Under the pieces are notes generated by a model. That model worked only from the letters and a program-made list of their open reading frames with translations. It searched no databases and was not told the origin of the DNA. Shown piece after piece: positions 46,841 to 59,045 of a stretch of DNA of 64,000 bases. Where the stretch lies: assembly GCA_015680685.1 (NCBI GenBank), contig MNCI01002813.1:775688-839687 (forward strand). The letters run 5' to 3'. Position numbers and translations under genes: made by a program. This DNA is from Gnetum montanum (Eukaryota > Streptophyta > Gnetopsida > Gnetales > Gnetaceae). The stretch's first letter is position 1. Every line of letters starts with the position of its first letter.

Positions 46841-46940
46841 GGATGAGATATCGCATACGTGATATCGCATCCCAAATGATATCGCGTACGCGATATATCG
46901 TACGTGATATGGCATCCTATTTACCTATAAATAGGAACCC
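46841..46940 (+). promoter_or_regulatory. U3-like LTR fragment with palindromes and TATA box
   Basis: GGATGAGATATCGCATACGTGATATCGC resembles the LTR start at 60,031 (reverse). It contains a perfect 18-bp palindrome, ATATCGCGTACGCGATAT, at 46,879-46,896, and TATAAATAG at 46,926-46,934. The downstream sequence does not match the other LTRs, so it may be a recombinant or a different LTR subfamily. From 46,940 to 47,400 no gene is seen. Confidence 0.55.
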
Positions 46941-47404
46941 CCACCGCAACACTTTGCATCATTTTTCCATTTATGTGGGGGGGAGTTTTTGAAATTTTTC
47001 TTTACGACTTGCGATTGCGTGACCCTTACTTTTTCACTCATATCTCTCTCACTAGTGCTCTGATTTTAATTCTATTTAAACCTACTAGAACCCAGAGTAT
47101 TTAGTTTAGTCATGGGGGAGAGAAACTTGCTGAAAAGTGCCTAACATTTTTGAAATTTATCATCGCCAAAAGGACATCAATTAGGGTAATTAACACTAAC
47201 ACTTAGAATAATTATGCCAAAAATCATATGACCTTAGGTACACCGGGAGATTAAAATGAAAACCACCTAAGTCACAAGACCTATTATTACAATTTTCAGG
47301 AATGATCACACATTATAACATAAGATATTTAATTAATACAAGAAGTAAGGTATAACTTGACTTTAAAAACAACCTTACTAACACTTGATCCATGTGATTG
47401 CAAA

Positions 47405-50176
47405 ATGGCCCCAAAATGTGCACAACCGAAGGGTCCTATTCAAGGTGGAGCGAAACAATCTCAGAGAGGTGGAAGACAAGACCCTGCTAGAAAACATGTA
47501 GGATAGGAGGTGTAATCATTCAGCATTCATCAAGAAGAACCTCCTACCAGATGGTCCAGGTAGGCAGAAGGAGGTGTTGTTGCTGTGCCTGAACTGAGAC
47601 AACAACTCACATTGCCCCTAGAGTGTGTTCAGGCTATGCATGAGAATTCCACATTCACTGCAATGATTGTGGAGCTAAACTTCAAATATTTTGTAGAGTT
47701 CACTCCTAAGGCTATTAGGGATCACCTCAAAGGATCTCCCTTATGGCCTGTCCTCTATGAAAGCAGTGCTTGGTACTTAGGTGAAACATACCAGTTCTAG
47801 CACAATAGGGAGCAAGGAACCACGGTTATGGTGTGATAGTTGATTTCTCTGCATAGGCAATTTCATAAGCGTTAAACCTTCTGAACTCAGGGCCCCATGT
47901 TGCTCAATTATCTACCTGTTCAAACCTTGATGTGCGAAAGGATTGGTTAGAGAAGGCTTATGGCAGAGAAAAAGCTTTTGGTGAGCTAAGGATGGAAGAG
48001 AGAGTTTATTTAAAAATTGGAACCTATCACCTCTTCCCCACAAAAGACTTGAAAAGAATATCCATATATGTGGCCAGAGGATGTGCAGTGTTGATGGGAA
48101 AGGTTAACGCTAACCTTCCCCATCTATATTTGATGGAGATCCTAAGGCGATTTGAAGAACAGAAGTTAGGAAAGATGGCACTGCCCTTCCCTTGTCTTAT
48201 CAAAAAACTATGTTGATGGGCTGGTATTCGGGGGTACACTAATGACATTCTTCAAAAAGCCCAGAATGCTTCTTATGTTGAATTGTTAAAGGCTTTAGCT
48301 CCAAGAAAGAGAGCTGAGACTAGATGAAGAAGAAGAACAGATGACTGGACCACCTACAACTCAACTTGTAGGACCTAGTCAACCTCCAACCACAAGTCCC
48401 AACCAACAACAAGAAGTAGGGCCTGGCATAGGTTAGGATCAGCTGCCACCACCGCAAGACTACAGACCATCGATGAGCCATCTGAGGGCCATCGCTGAGA
48501 CGGTTAGTTGGGGAAGTCGTGATGATGCAAACCTCTTCCATGTCATTGATGATGTTGATCAGCCTACTATTTCATTAGATCATACAAGGGGAGAACTATC
48601 AATTCAAATAGGATGAGGGGAAAGTAGATGGTTGCAATAGATCTTAGGAAACGCAGCATCTTTTCAAGTGTAGTTAGAGACTGGTGAAGGGGCCACTGTG
48701 GTGGTCATGCAATACTAGAATGCCACGGGAGCTGCTAAAGTGGTCGTAGACCACATAAAAGAATCTTTTAATGTACCTATTGTGCCATAGATAGCTCTTT
48801 TAGGAGCACAGGATGCTCAAACTCTTGTCAGGACCTCAATGACTGCTGTAGAACATGAGGATGCACTTGACAGATTACTTCAAATAGGGCAAGTGATGAC
48901 GTCCCTATTTGACATCCCCCAGGATCTAACAGCAATTCAATCAAACCTCATTTCCACAAAGGGGAAGCTAGTCATATCCGAAGTAAGGGCTGCGCATGCT
49001 GAAGTGGAAGTGCAAAAATTACAAGAGCATATCATGGCCTGACAAGCAGCATAGCGGGATCCTTTACAATTTGTTCCCGCAAACCAACCAGAAAATTTTA
49101 AAATGGAGCAACTAATGAAATTAATAGCAGAGAATAAGAAGGTGGTAGGAGAAAAGGATATGGCTTTTCGGGATGCCTCTGCATCATAGGCACAAACCCA
49201 TGTGCATCTTAAGGCACTCAATGCCTTAGAAGAAGAAAATAAGCAGTTGGTTGTAGATAACCTTTGATTGACCTCTAGGGAGAAACAAAAGAATGTTCTT
49301 AATGAACACTTTCATTAGCTATGAGAACAATTCATTTAGGTCAACCGAGATGTAAGTCGTTTAGCTAGAGAAAACTGAACCCTCTCAATGGAGGAGGTAC
49401 GCACTATTCAACAAAAATCAGCAATAGAGATAAGTGCATGGTAGAATGAGGCTAAACGACATGAGAAGCTAAATGAGAATTTTTTTAATTAACTGGGGAT
49501 GTATAATAAAATCCTAGAGAAGGAGATCCATCTGGCCAAGGCTCAAATCAACACTATCAGTGCTCAACACACTGATTGGAGGGCCATATTGGACACTTAC
49601 GCCTTTGCCCACCAAGCGGAAGTTAAAAATCGATACCTGCAGATCCAGGACTTGATAGAATACATGGAGTTGGAAAACCTTAGATATGCCAACCTTGCCA
49701 AGTTAACAGTAGGATGCCTAAGAATAGAGCTTGAGTAGCAGGTAGCTTCCACCTATCTCAAATATGAAGCAAAATTTGCAGAATGCAAGAAGCTAGTTGA
49801 AAAATTGGATGTTGCAAATTCTAAACTTGAGGTGGTAAAATCAAGCTACCAAAGACAAAAAGACATTTCAACTGACTTGGCTCGATAGCTAACAGATCTT
49901 CATGAATACAAGGACAAAGCCAGATCCTATGAAGAGGAATGAAGGGTGTTCGTGGCATGGTATGTCAAACCCAACCAGATGTTGTTGCAACTACCCTGTT
50001 CGTGGGAAGTACTGACTCCATCAAACATTGGAACACTAGCATGGATAGCACAAGACCCTAAGACTAAAGAGGAGAAGCTCCAGGCCATACGTCAATGTCA
50101 TCAAGCTTCAAATCCTGGAGCACATGACAAATGGAAAGCACCCATGGAGGAGCCACTACCACTAGGAACTACATGA
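47405..50176 (+). pseudogene. Athila gag / Transposase_32-like ORF with coiled coil (TE-F)
   Basis: Starts ATGGCCCCAAAATGTGC. A first part has LPLECVQAMHENSTFTAMIVE and FKYFVEFTPKAIRDHL. Then comes VYLKIGTYHLFPTKDLKRIS, YVARGCAVLMGKVNANLPHLYLMEIL and MALPFPCLIKKLC, the pattern of the plant retroelement domain named Transposase_32 (Athila ORF1). The rest (48,839-49,920) is a long Leu/Glu/Lys/Gln-rich coiled coil. The end reads VAWYVKPNQMLLQLPCSW. The parts from 47,585, 48,839, 49,499 and 49,946 share one frame, while 47,932-48,216 is in another, so at least two indels are present. Many stops are TAG in Gln position. The ORF runs toward the assembly gap. Confidence 0.6.
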
Positions 50177-50188
50177 GTTCCATTTTTT

Positions 50189-51040
50189 NNNNNNNNNNNN
50201 NNNNNNNNNNNNNNNNNNNNNNNNNNNNNNNNNNNNNNNNNNNNNNNNNNNNNNNNNNNNNNNNNNNNNNNNNNNNNNNNNNNNNNNNNNNNNNNNNNNN
50301 NNNNNNNNNNNNNNNNNNNNNNNNNNNNNNNNNNNNNNNNNNNNNNNNNNNNNNNNNNNNNNNNNNNNNNNNNNNNNNNNNNNNNNNNNNNNNNNNNNNN
50401 NNNNNNNNNNNNNNNNNNNNNNNNNNNNNNNNNNNNNNNNNNNNNNNNNNNNNNNNNNNNNNNNNNNNNNNNNNNNNNNNNNNNNNNNNNNNNNNNNNNN
50501 NNNNNNNNNNNNNNNNNNNNNNNNNNNNNNNNNNNNNNNNNNNNNNNNNNNNNNNNNNNNNNNNNNNNNNNNNNNNNNNNNNNNNNNNNNNNNNNNNNNN
50601 NNNNNNNNNNNNNNNNNNNNNNNNNNNNNNNNNNNNNNNNNNNNNNNNNNNNNNNNNNNNNNNNNNNNNNNNNNNNNNNNNNNNNNNNNNNNNNNNNNNN
50701 NNNNNNNNNNNNNNNNNNNNNNNNNNNNNNNNNNNNNNNNNNNNNNNNNNNNNNNNNNNNNNNNNNNNNNNNNNNNNNNNNNNNNNNNNNNNNNNNNNNN
50801 NNNNNNNNNNNNNNNNNNNNNNNNNNNNNNNNNNNNNNNNNNNNNNNNNNNNNNNNNNNNNNNNNNNNNNNNNNNNNNNNNNNNNNNNNNNNNNNNNNNN
50901 NNNNNNNNNNNNNNNNNNNNNNNNNNNNNNNNNNNNNNNNNNNNNNNNNNNNNNNNNNNNNNNNNNNNNNNNNNNNNNNNNNNNNNNNNNNNNNNNNNNN
51001 NNNNNNNNNNNNNNNNNNNNNNNNNNNNNNNNNNNNNNNN
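50189..51040. other. assembly gap, 852 N
   Basis: Unsequenced or unresolved bases. Long open frames spanning it are artefacts. It hides the join between the coiled-coil ORF and the LTR that ends at 51,177. Confidence 1.
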
Positions 51041-51177
51041 GTGGGAAGATAGCAAGCTGTGACCTAAGGTTAATGATCTAGGTTCCACAACTAGTCTATC
51101 TACAGAGTTCAACCGGATCATGCGTGAAAATGCTCATATTCGTATGGTTGAGTGTAGGGGTATCTTGCCACTCATCA
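51041..51177 (+). repeat. 3' end of an LTR related to TE-5
   Basis: 137 bp aligning with 43,182-43,318 and ending CACTCATCA. By eye more than ten positions per hundred differ, and the five bases after it (ATAAG) do not match those before 42,548 (TAAAA). It therefore more likely closes the element around 47-50 kb than TE-5 itself. Confidence 0.75.
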
Positions 51178-52390
51178 ATAAGAAATGTTGACACCAATTG
51201 TATCTATAGAGGCATGCACTGATATCACTAGCAATCATCAGTAGCATCCAAGAAGTCAAGTAATGATGATGCTAATGGTGGCTAAGGAAGCAAAAATTGA
51301 CAATGTCAATGGTCATTATCAATAACCAAGGAAGCAATGAATGGTAGTATCAAGAGTATCCATGGTCACCATGGACTATCAAAAATCTTAATAGATATTT
51401 TGGCAATAGTAGTTATGATGATGGTAGTAATGGTGTAGGTCACGTAAGGAAGGTAACAATGCATAATAAGGGATGCCACTAGAATTAATTGAAACTCACA
51501 TATTTTGACCCTTGATGAAAGATCATTTTCATCTATATGCCATCATGATGCAACATAGTGGATAGTTTTTTTATGACCTTCTTGATTTTTTCTCTACTTT
51601 TAGATTATTTCAACTAAAATTATATTTTGAAAACTTTGTATTTGGAAACATTGAGAAAATGTATATATACTTATGATTTTTCTACTTTCCATATCCATGA
51701 TTGGTTTTTTTAAAGGAAATATTGAAATATAATTACTTCAAAGATTAAATAGAAATAGTTAAAAAATCATTGGTTTTGAAAATATGGATCATATGATTCT
51801 AAAGTAAAAAGAAAAAATCTCAAAATTTATGACTTATCACTAATATGAACCATTAATACCATAGAATGTAAGACATTTATTTTTCAATAACCAATTAGAT
51901 TTAAACTAAACTAGTTAGAAGTAAAGACTATTGATTTAATAAATTATATTTTTAAAAATATCCAATGTTAGTAAAGTTTTATGGTAATATATTTCAAGGT
52001 TGCTTATTAATAGAGTTCATTAACCAAACCAAAAAAAAATATGATATTTAACATGGCTTTCTTCTTATGATAACCACATTATTTTATTCAAATAGTTAGC
52101 TCATTGTTTTGCTAAGTAAGAACCTATGAATTCAAGTCATACATAGTTCTAATTGTGTGAATACATGTACTTGTTTGAATTAATAATATACATCTATGAT
52201 ATTTTGTAGGTAGAAAACCTTAGAAATTATTTACATCTATAATATACTTAAGCATTAAAGATGTGTTTCAATATAAAATTATTAATATTATAAATATAAT
52301 CATAGAGACATAAGTTGCAAATTTTGTAAAACAAAATTTATTATCAAATTTAGGTAAATTATTACATGAATATAAGAGAATCCAATTATG
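51178..52390. other. intergenic stretch, nothing recognised
   Basis: Begins with a region rich in ATGATG/GGTAGTA trinucleotide-like runs (51,220-51,480), then AT-rich sequence. No gene or shared repeat seen. Confidence 0.4.
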
Positions 52391-52399
52391 TCATAGATT

Positions 52400-52587
52400 C
52401 TAAGTTGGGGGAAGATATGAAAAATCAACAATATATTTAACAAGCATAAAAAATGCATCTTTCTTTCTTGGTGCAAATTTTATTCTTCACATGTACTCCA
52501 TCAAATATGGTTCATGTAGTTCTTGTTGTGATCCATTTCATGGAATATGGGCTTTTACAACTTACCATGTACTTTCAATAGTATTAG
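52400..52587 (-). pseudogene. Merlin/IS1595-like transposase, C-terminal half
   Basis: Continues the ORF of 60,032-60,460 across the inserted LTR element. Reverse strand after the target duplication: TIESTW, with the third catalytic residue Glu (codon 52,574-52,576), then VVKAHIP, LHEPYLMEYM, in which HTN-TIE-W..(L/V)K and YL.EY.WR are the family pattern. Two Trp/Arg positions are stops. Similarity fades near 52,400. The DDE transposase would cut and paste the transposon; this copy is dead. Terminal inverted repeats were not found. Confidence 0.75.
52583..52587. repeat. target-site duplication, left (ATTAG)
   Basis: ATTAG directly before the LTR at 52,588 is repeated directly after the other LTR at 60,032-60,036. 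Five bases is the usual length for LTR retrotransposons. Confidence 0.9.
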
Positions 52588-53531
52588 TGATGAGTGGCAA
52601 GGTACCCCTACACTCAACCATACGAAATGAGCATAGCACGCACAATCCGGTCAAACTCCATAGACTAAATGCCTAAACACCACAAGGAATACTTGGGGTT
52701 AATTAATCATTGTCTTCCCAGACTTACTTGTTGTTGTCAGAGTGTATGGTTAAGTAAGTCCGAGGTATATGTTTTTTTTGGTCTTTTCAGGATTAGCTCC
52801 TATGTTAAAGGGTGAAGGGTTGAGAGACTAAAACTAACTCTAACTACAACACTAAGTCCTAGCGTCAGCATCCATTCCCACTTGTCGTACACACCTTGAA
52901 CTATGCAACTATGGCTACCAAATGCTAATCATTATTAGGATTACCACATGTAACGCATGTGCTCGAAGTGGTCATACTAAGGCACCTAACTAGCCCAAGT
53001 GTGATGAGCAGCCGATTCCTTGACTAGTTGTACACATCTATAGATGCTCGTAATCAAGTTGTACTTGTTCCACATTCTAGGAGATAAGGGTGAGAGAATC
53101 TAATCACGATGAGTAGCCAATTTCTTGGCTAGCCGTACACATTTTTCAATGCTTGTAACCAAGTCGTACTCATGCCATGCTACTAGGAAAGTAATAAATA
53201 ACATCAAATAAACATATCCATGTACTGCAAGGTTTATCCACAAAGCTTGTCTTTATTGCCATACACAACTTGTGTTCAGGTACAAAGCTGCTCGAATAAA
53301 GAACCATTAACTTGGGGGACTCCTACTATGGGCACATGGAAAATATTCTATCTCTAGGGTGATCAATCTACCAGAGCTTCTCTACTTCTAACCTCTATAT
53401 GGAAATGAGAGGAGTGTCTCCTCTTATTTATAGATTTGGCAGCAGACCACGATATCGCATACATCATATCACAGGGGATGATGTGATATCATGTACGTGA
53501 TATCGCGGCTTGTGCATATCGCATCTCATCA
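52588..53531 (-). repeat. 3' LTR of TE-6
   Basis: 944 bp; on the + strand starts TGATGAGTGG and ends CATCTCATCA. Shorter than the partner mainly in the palindrome-rich U3 part (53,449-53,531). Confidence 0.9.
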
Positions 53532-55702
53532 TACCCTCATGACTGAATGAAAACTCATCCTCGAGTTCCTTACAATAATATCCAAAAGGTATGGAATTAT
53601 TAAGGGGAATGGAACTAATGGGATGACATGTGAGCGGATCATTATTACAAGAATTAACAAAACTGGTGTTCATGACTACAAGGGTGAACACCTTATTACA
53701 ATGACATCAGGCCTTTGTTGGCAGCTTGAGAGAAAGAGAGAGATAGAAAGAAGTGTTGCTACTGCCAATGCCAAGATTGCACCTTCATTGTCCATCCATA
53801 AGTGTGTCCTTGATCTTGCTCCTTGCATAGCTGCTTCAATGCTACCCCATTCCAAGTGTTTGCTCCAACGCCAGATCCAATCCATTGTTTGCATGATCGC
53901 CATCTACACACACAACATAATCATATATTAGCAAGGGTAATTGAATCATCATGTAATTAATACCTTTCTTCGATGTAAGTCCATTGGCTAGGTTGTGGTC
54001 TGGCTGATATGGACCTGGGAAGATGTAGTAATGATGACTACCGAAGGTGTAGGGGTTAGGAAGAAAATCAAAAAAAGTGGGCCCTGTACCCCCATGACTA
54101 ATCGTGAACCTCTGGTAGCATTAGAATGGAGAAAGAAAAGGAGTAAGAAAGATAGGTAAAAAGGGACAACTGAAAACATCAGTGAAACGGATGTCAAGAT
54201 GGGAATGAAAAAAATAATAATTAATTGCAAAATGTTAAGGAAAAGAAGTTAACTAATGCTCCAAATAGGAATGTCAGTGGGTCCTCCCCAAAGTAGGCGC
54301 ATGCCATTAATTCCCTGACAGACCCACATTCAAGGAGTCTGTAGGCTCTAGGAATGTCTTTTGGAACAAGAGTTAAAGTCTTAACCACAAGAATTTACCG
54401 AAAAGAAAAAAATGTATCCACCAAAAAAATACACACACTAATGATACAACCAGCAATGAGGTGAACAATGAAGAGAAGAATGGAGAGGAGAGAAATGGAA
54501 TGGAATCCCAAGAACAAGGTGGTGTACAGCCCCTTGTGTGTTTGATGATTAATGTGACTTGGCAAATCTCATTCCAACTCTGGGCTCAAACCAACCACTT
54601 CCAGTGACTTTGCATCAATGCATTCGGTTAAACCATCCACTCCAATAACGAGGATGCATCATCAAAGAGCCACCACCATTCCGACGAAACAAAGGAGACA
54701 ATGGGAGGCAAGAAGGGCCTTAGTTAGAGGGAACACTTTTGGTTCCATAACCAGTGCTTGTAGCCCAAATTTTATTTCATCTAAGGGGTGTGCTTTGAAT
54801 TCTAACTTTCATCATTTTTTGTTTTGTTTTGTGTTTTTATGCATGAGAACCACACCATGCAAAGACTTCTTATTTTTATTGTCTCAACTTCCGATAACTG
54901 GGTAACATCGGAAAGGTAATAAAATTCAAGAAGGGAACATCCAAGCACCCAAGAGAATGGTCAACACAAAAACATCAAGTTCTCTTGAAGTCACACCCTT
55001 TGCAATCCTTGAGTCCTTCCTTAGTTTGAGAAATACCCAATCACTGATTCGTTAAAGTTCTTATTAGAAGGGAATTGTACATTTCCAAGCCAAGAGAAAC
55101 CATAGAAATTGATGGATGGATGGATGAAGTGATCTCATTGCCTACCATATCAAAAGAAACATACCTTAGTATCAACATTGTAACTTAAAGGTAAAAAACA
55201 AACATTAGCAATTAATATGAAAATAGTTCATACCATTGGTCCTAACACTTATTGGGTGATGAACTTACATGGTGGATGGCGCGCACACACACACACACAA
55301 AATAGAAAAGTATAATGATGGTGTAAAACAAAAACAGAAAAAATTAAAGAAATTTGTAAAAAAAAAAATGTGTAAAACGAAAACGTTGTAAAAAAATTGA
55401 AAAAGAACTGAGGACCCCATATGGTTAGCATAGGTGGCCATCTCCCCCATAACTGAGTTGTAAGGGAGAGATCCGAAATAATGAGCATCTATTTGGATTT
55501 CGAAGAAGTGCCCAACTTCTCCCAATTGATGATCTTAAGTTGAGAGGTGGAAGTTGGTGAAGCTCACATTCCAATGTGTCTATGCCACAGTTGTTGGCAT
55601 GAGTTGTCTCCTCAGTTCCATGCATATTTTCTTGCTCTTTCGAGTGACTATCAACCACGGGGTGTCTACTACTGGTTGCGTGGTTGCTACATATAGGCAT
55701 CT
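53532..55702 (-). other. non-coding 3' region of TE-6
   Basis: Contains an A-rich (sense T-rich) tract at 55,310-55,420, a (CA)n microsatellite at about 55,282-55,302, and the shared CCTACTTTGGGGAGGA block at about 54,290. ORFs here show no known domain. In an Athila element this space would be RT to integrase plus 3' UTR. Confidence 0.65.
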
Positions 55703-56629
55703 TTATTTCTCATTCGCATAGACATACCTCTCACATGGATACATATCCTCCATGTCATCACCCGATGAATCACTATATGTGATGCATGGAACTTTCCTCT
55801 TCTCAATCTTTTTGTAAATATTCATCTTAGAAATTTGCAAGGAAAGATCACGAATTCCTAGGTACATGTCTACAATACTTAGCCATGGTCTTCCCATTAT
55901 AATGGGGAAGCCCCCTTCATTGTTAACCTTAATCACCAAGAAATCGGCTGGGTATGACCACCCACACACAGTGGTGATAATGTCCTCCACCAATCCTAAG
56001 GAAATGAAGATGGACTAGTCAGCCAACTCCAATTGTATGTTACTCTTCTTAAGTTGGGGCAGGTTCCAGGCTTGATATATCTTTTGTGAAATTAGGTTGA
56101 CTTCGAAACCTGAGTCAAGAAGAGCTTGATGTGGTGCATTTCCGATGATCTGTAAATGAATTAAGGGATTCCCAGGGTCAGATAGTTTCCTAGGAAGGTG
56201 TCCCACCTTTATCCAGTCAATTACAATATGTATCAACATAACCTTATGCGTACTTAGTTGTTGGACTAAAGGGTTCTCCGAAGCATTAGTGGTTAGAGGC
56301 CTATACATGTGCCCAACTTCTTGTTGTTTCAAGAGTTTATCTAGGCTCCTAATTCCAAAAAAGGGTCTCTTATTTGTATAGTTGTCAGAACTAGCACCTG
56401 GTTGGATATTTACATGCTGAATATTTACATCTCTCACGACGTTATGTTGCTGCAGTTGGGTAGGTAATTTCCCCTGCATTGTTGGAATAGGTTGCATGGG
56501 AACTACAAGTGGAAGAGGTGCGGGTGGAGTTAGAGGATGGGCTAAATGTGAGATATCTCTCGAAGAAGAAGGAGTCCTCCTAAAGTACTCCTGAACTTGG
56601 TAGTGATGTTGAGGAGTAGTATGACCCAT
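55703..56629 (-). pseudogene. aspartic protease region of TE-6
   Basis: One frame with a single TAG at 56,015-56,017. It carries QALLDSGFEVNLIS with the active-site D-S-G (codons at 56,108-56,116), KSNIQLELAD, GLVEDIITTVCGWSYPADFLVIKV, and PIIMGRPWLSIVD, the flap and C-terminal pattern of Athila-type proteases. It ends with KRKVPCITYSDSSGDDMED. Its active site looks intact, unlike the copy at 22.6 kb. The upstream part (56,629-56,250) is Pro/Gln-rich linker from gag. No RT follows. Confidence 0.85.
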
Positions 56630-56854
56630 AGAGTCACCTCGAGAAAATGGCTACTGCACATAATAACCGTAAGGATCGGGCTGTCGATAAGGGTACTGAT
56701 GTGTTAGCGGTGGCATCCCCCATGACTATGGGTATTGCCACTACTAATGTTGTCCAATAGGCTATGGAGGCGTTCCACTTGGTTAATATGTTAAGGGTTG
56801 GTGGAACTGCCTTGGGTTACCTTGTGGATAAGGTAACCTTTGGGGTGTTTTCCA

Positions 56855-58739
56855 TTAATTAAGTCTTGGATTTAACACATACACCCCAAACTCCTGCGGA
56901 TGTGAAATAATTGGGCAACATCCCTTAGGATGGTCATAGTAGTAAACCTCACATCCACTATCATCATCTAAATCAAAATTCATAGCCTCATCGGAGATAG
57001 GAATTTTTCCCTTACCCTTGTTATGTTCAGGGCTTAAGTTTCTCTGCTTGGTTTTGCCTTTGTCACTACTTTGTTCTACCTTAGACTCTTCTATGATTTT
57101 TAAGACTGTTTCTATTCTTGAGTCTAAGGAATTCCACATTTGGTCTACCTTAGCCGATACCTCTATTGTTAACTTTTGGATCTGTAAGATTTTCCAATTC
57201 ACCAACTCTTCAAGTGGTTACTCATCCTCCTCATCATAGAATTTCACTCCCTTCTTGCGAAGGGAAGGATTGCAGTTGTATTCTTCCACACTTTCCCTCT
57301 TACATAGCTCACCCTCTTCTTGCACTACTTGTTCCAACAAACTTTCAACTTCATGGGCTCTCAGTTGGGAAAGTCTCCCTTGGGTGTAAGTCCCAAGAGT
57401 TCTTCTCGTTTCATTCCTTAGCCCATCCATGATGTGGCGAAGTTGATTCCGCTTAGCATACCCATGGCCCAAGCAACGATGTAGCAGTGTATAGTAATGG
57501 GCCATCACAGCATCCAAGGGTTCATAAGCACCTTGTTTCTAGCCTTGGATCTGCTTACGCAAATTGGACACTCTGGAGTATGTTTGATATTTTTTGTTGA
57601 ACAGTTCGAGCATCGTACTCCACCTCCTAATGGTTTTTTGTTCTAAGGACCAGTACCAGCTCTCTACTTCTTTGGTGAGTGTCCTTGGGAACAACTTAAG
57701 CTTCTGCCACTCATTATCTGGAGTATGTTTGATATTTTTTGTTGAACAGTTTGAGCATCGTACTCCACCTCCTAATGGTTTTTTGTTCTAAGGACCAGTA
57801 CCAGCTCTCTGCTTCTTTGGTGAGTGTCCTTGGAAACAACTTAAGCTTCTGCCACTCATTATCTATATTTTTCAAGGCACAAGAATCATGGAATTCCTAT
57901 AAAAGATGTTGAGGATCAGCGTTGTATCCTCCTTCAAAATGTGGGATATTATTTATGTCGAAATGCTTGATCCTACTATCTTTTAAGTGCCTTGTGGGGA
58001 TCCTAACTACCTCTATGATGTATAGCATGCTTCAAGTTGTGAGTAGGGATTCTTCATGATCATCCCTGTCATGATGTATGTGATGTCATCATGGTGGTTC
58101 CCTACTCTCCCTAAATCCTTGCCCTTGTCCTAACTCCCTACCTTCCTATCGAGGTCTTTCATCTTCCTTACTTTTACCCTCTCCGTTGTGCTCATGATGG
58201 TTGCACCCAGATGTGGAAGAAGAGGGTGAATGGTGAGATGAAGGAGAAGAGGAAGGGGATCCATCACCATGGCGATGTTTCTTACCTTATCTTTGGCTGC
58301 TTCAGCCTCGATCGTTGTGACGATCAGAGTGTCCACCCTTAGTGTGAGTGGTTATTCCTACCATGAACAATTGGTGTTCATAGGGATCAGAACCCGTAGC
58401 ATGTATAGTTGATCGAAGGCCCTAATGCCTAACCTCTTCACCATTATGAGGAGGAGGAACATCATTTCCTAAGAAACCCATCATGAGGGGTTCCTTGTCT
58501 TCTATTTCACTAAGGACATGGGGGATCTTTCCCTTCAACAATGAGTGTTGGCTCTCCTGCCTTTCATCCCTCATACATTGCAAAGTGATGGGATGATAAT
58601 CCCTTATATCATATTCTCTAGCAACGTATTCAGTGAATAAGTCCTGCATGTCAATCTGTGCCAAGGCACGGAGGAGCATGTTTGGAATAGATCGATCTGG
58701 TGGTAAAACTATGTTACCAAACAAATCTCTCCAATGCAA
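56855..58739 (-). pseudogene. gag of TE-6
   Basis: Reverse strand from about 58,739: MHWRDLFGNIVLPPDRSIP, an Arg/His/Ser-rich part, then the capsid-like core NIPHFEGGYNADPQHLL, KLKLFPRTLTKEAESWYW, ELFNKKYQTYS, EPLDAVMAHYYTLLHRCLGHGYAKRNQLRHIMDG, and a tail with EEGELCKRESVEEYN. A knuckle-like CEVYYYDHPKGCCP near 56,940 lacks the second Cys seen in TE-5. A 145-bp tandem duplication (57,573-57,862) shifts the frame, and several stops are present. The protein would package element RNA. Confidence 0.8.
57573..57862. repeat. 145-bp tandem duplication within TE-6 gag
   Basis: Two copies, 57,573-57,717 and 57,718-57,862, both starting CTGGAGTATG. Only about three bases differ. As 145 is not a multiple of three it breaks the gag frame. 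Confidence 0.92.
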
Positions 58740-59026
58740 CTGTTCATCCTAATGGAGGATAAAAGTGTAATCAAGAATATACTCATCAGGATGAGTATAA
58801 ACTATCTTATATTGTTTAGGACTTGGCTGGTTTAGGTTATGTGTATGTCGCTGACTGTCTTTCTTGTTATCCCTAGGTGAGTTAACCTTATGAGAAGAAG
58901 CGATTTTATTGGTGTGCTATTCATTGTTATATATGTTCTTATTTAACTAATTAACCCAAAGGTTTTTTAAGGCTCAAAATAATGTGAAATATTTCCTAAT
59001 GTTCTAATTAGCGTACAAACACTTAG

Positions 59027-59044
59027 TCCCCAACAACGGTGCCA
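59027..59044 (-). promoter_or_regulatory. primer-binding site of TE-6, tRNA-Asp type
   Basis: Reverse strand TGGCACCGTTGTTGGGGA, one base inside the 5' LTR edge. It differs from the expected tRNA-Asp complement at three positions, all transitions. Confidence 0.85.
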
Positions 59045-59045
59045 A

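Noticed and set aside
50131-51121. Two open frames of more than 300 codons, one on each strand
   Set aside because: They are open only because they cross the 852-base N gap.
42548-51177. One single element with LTRs 42,548-43,318 and an LTR ending at 51,177
   Set aside because: The flanking five bases differ (TAAAA against ATAAG), the LTR ends differ strongly, and a second U3-like segment lies at 46,841.
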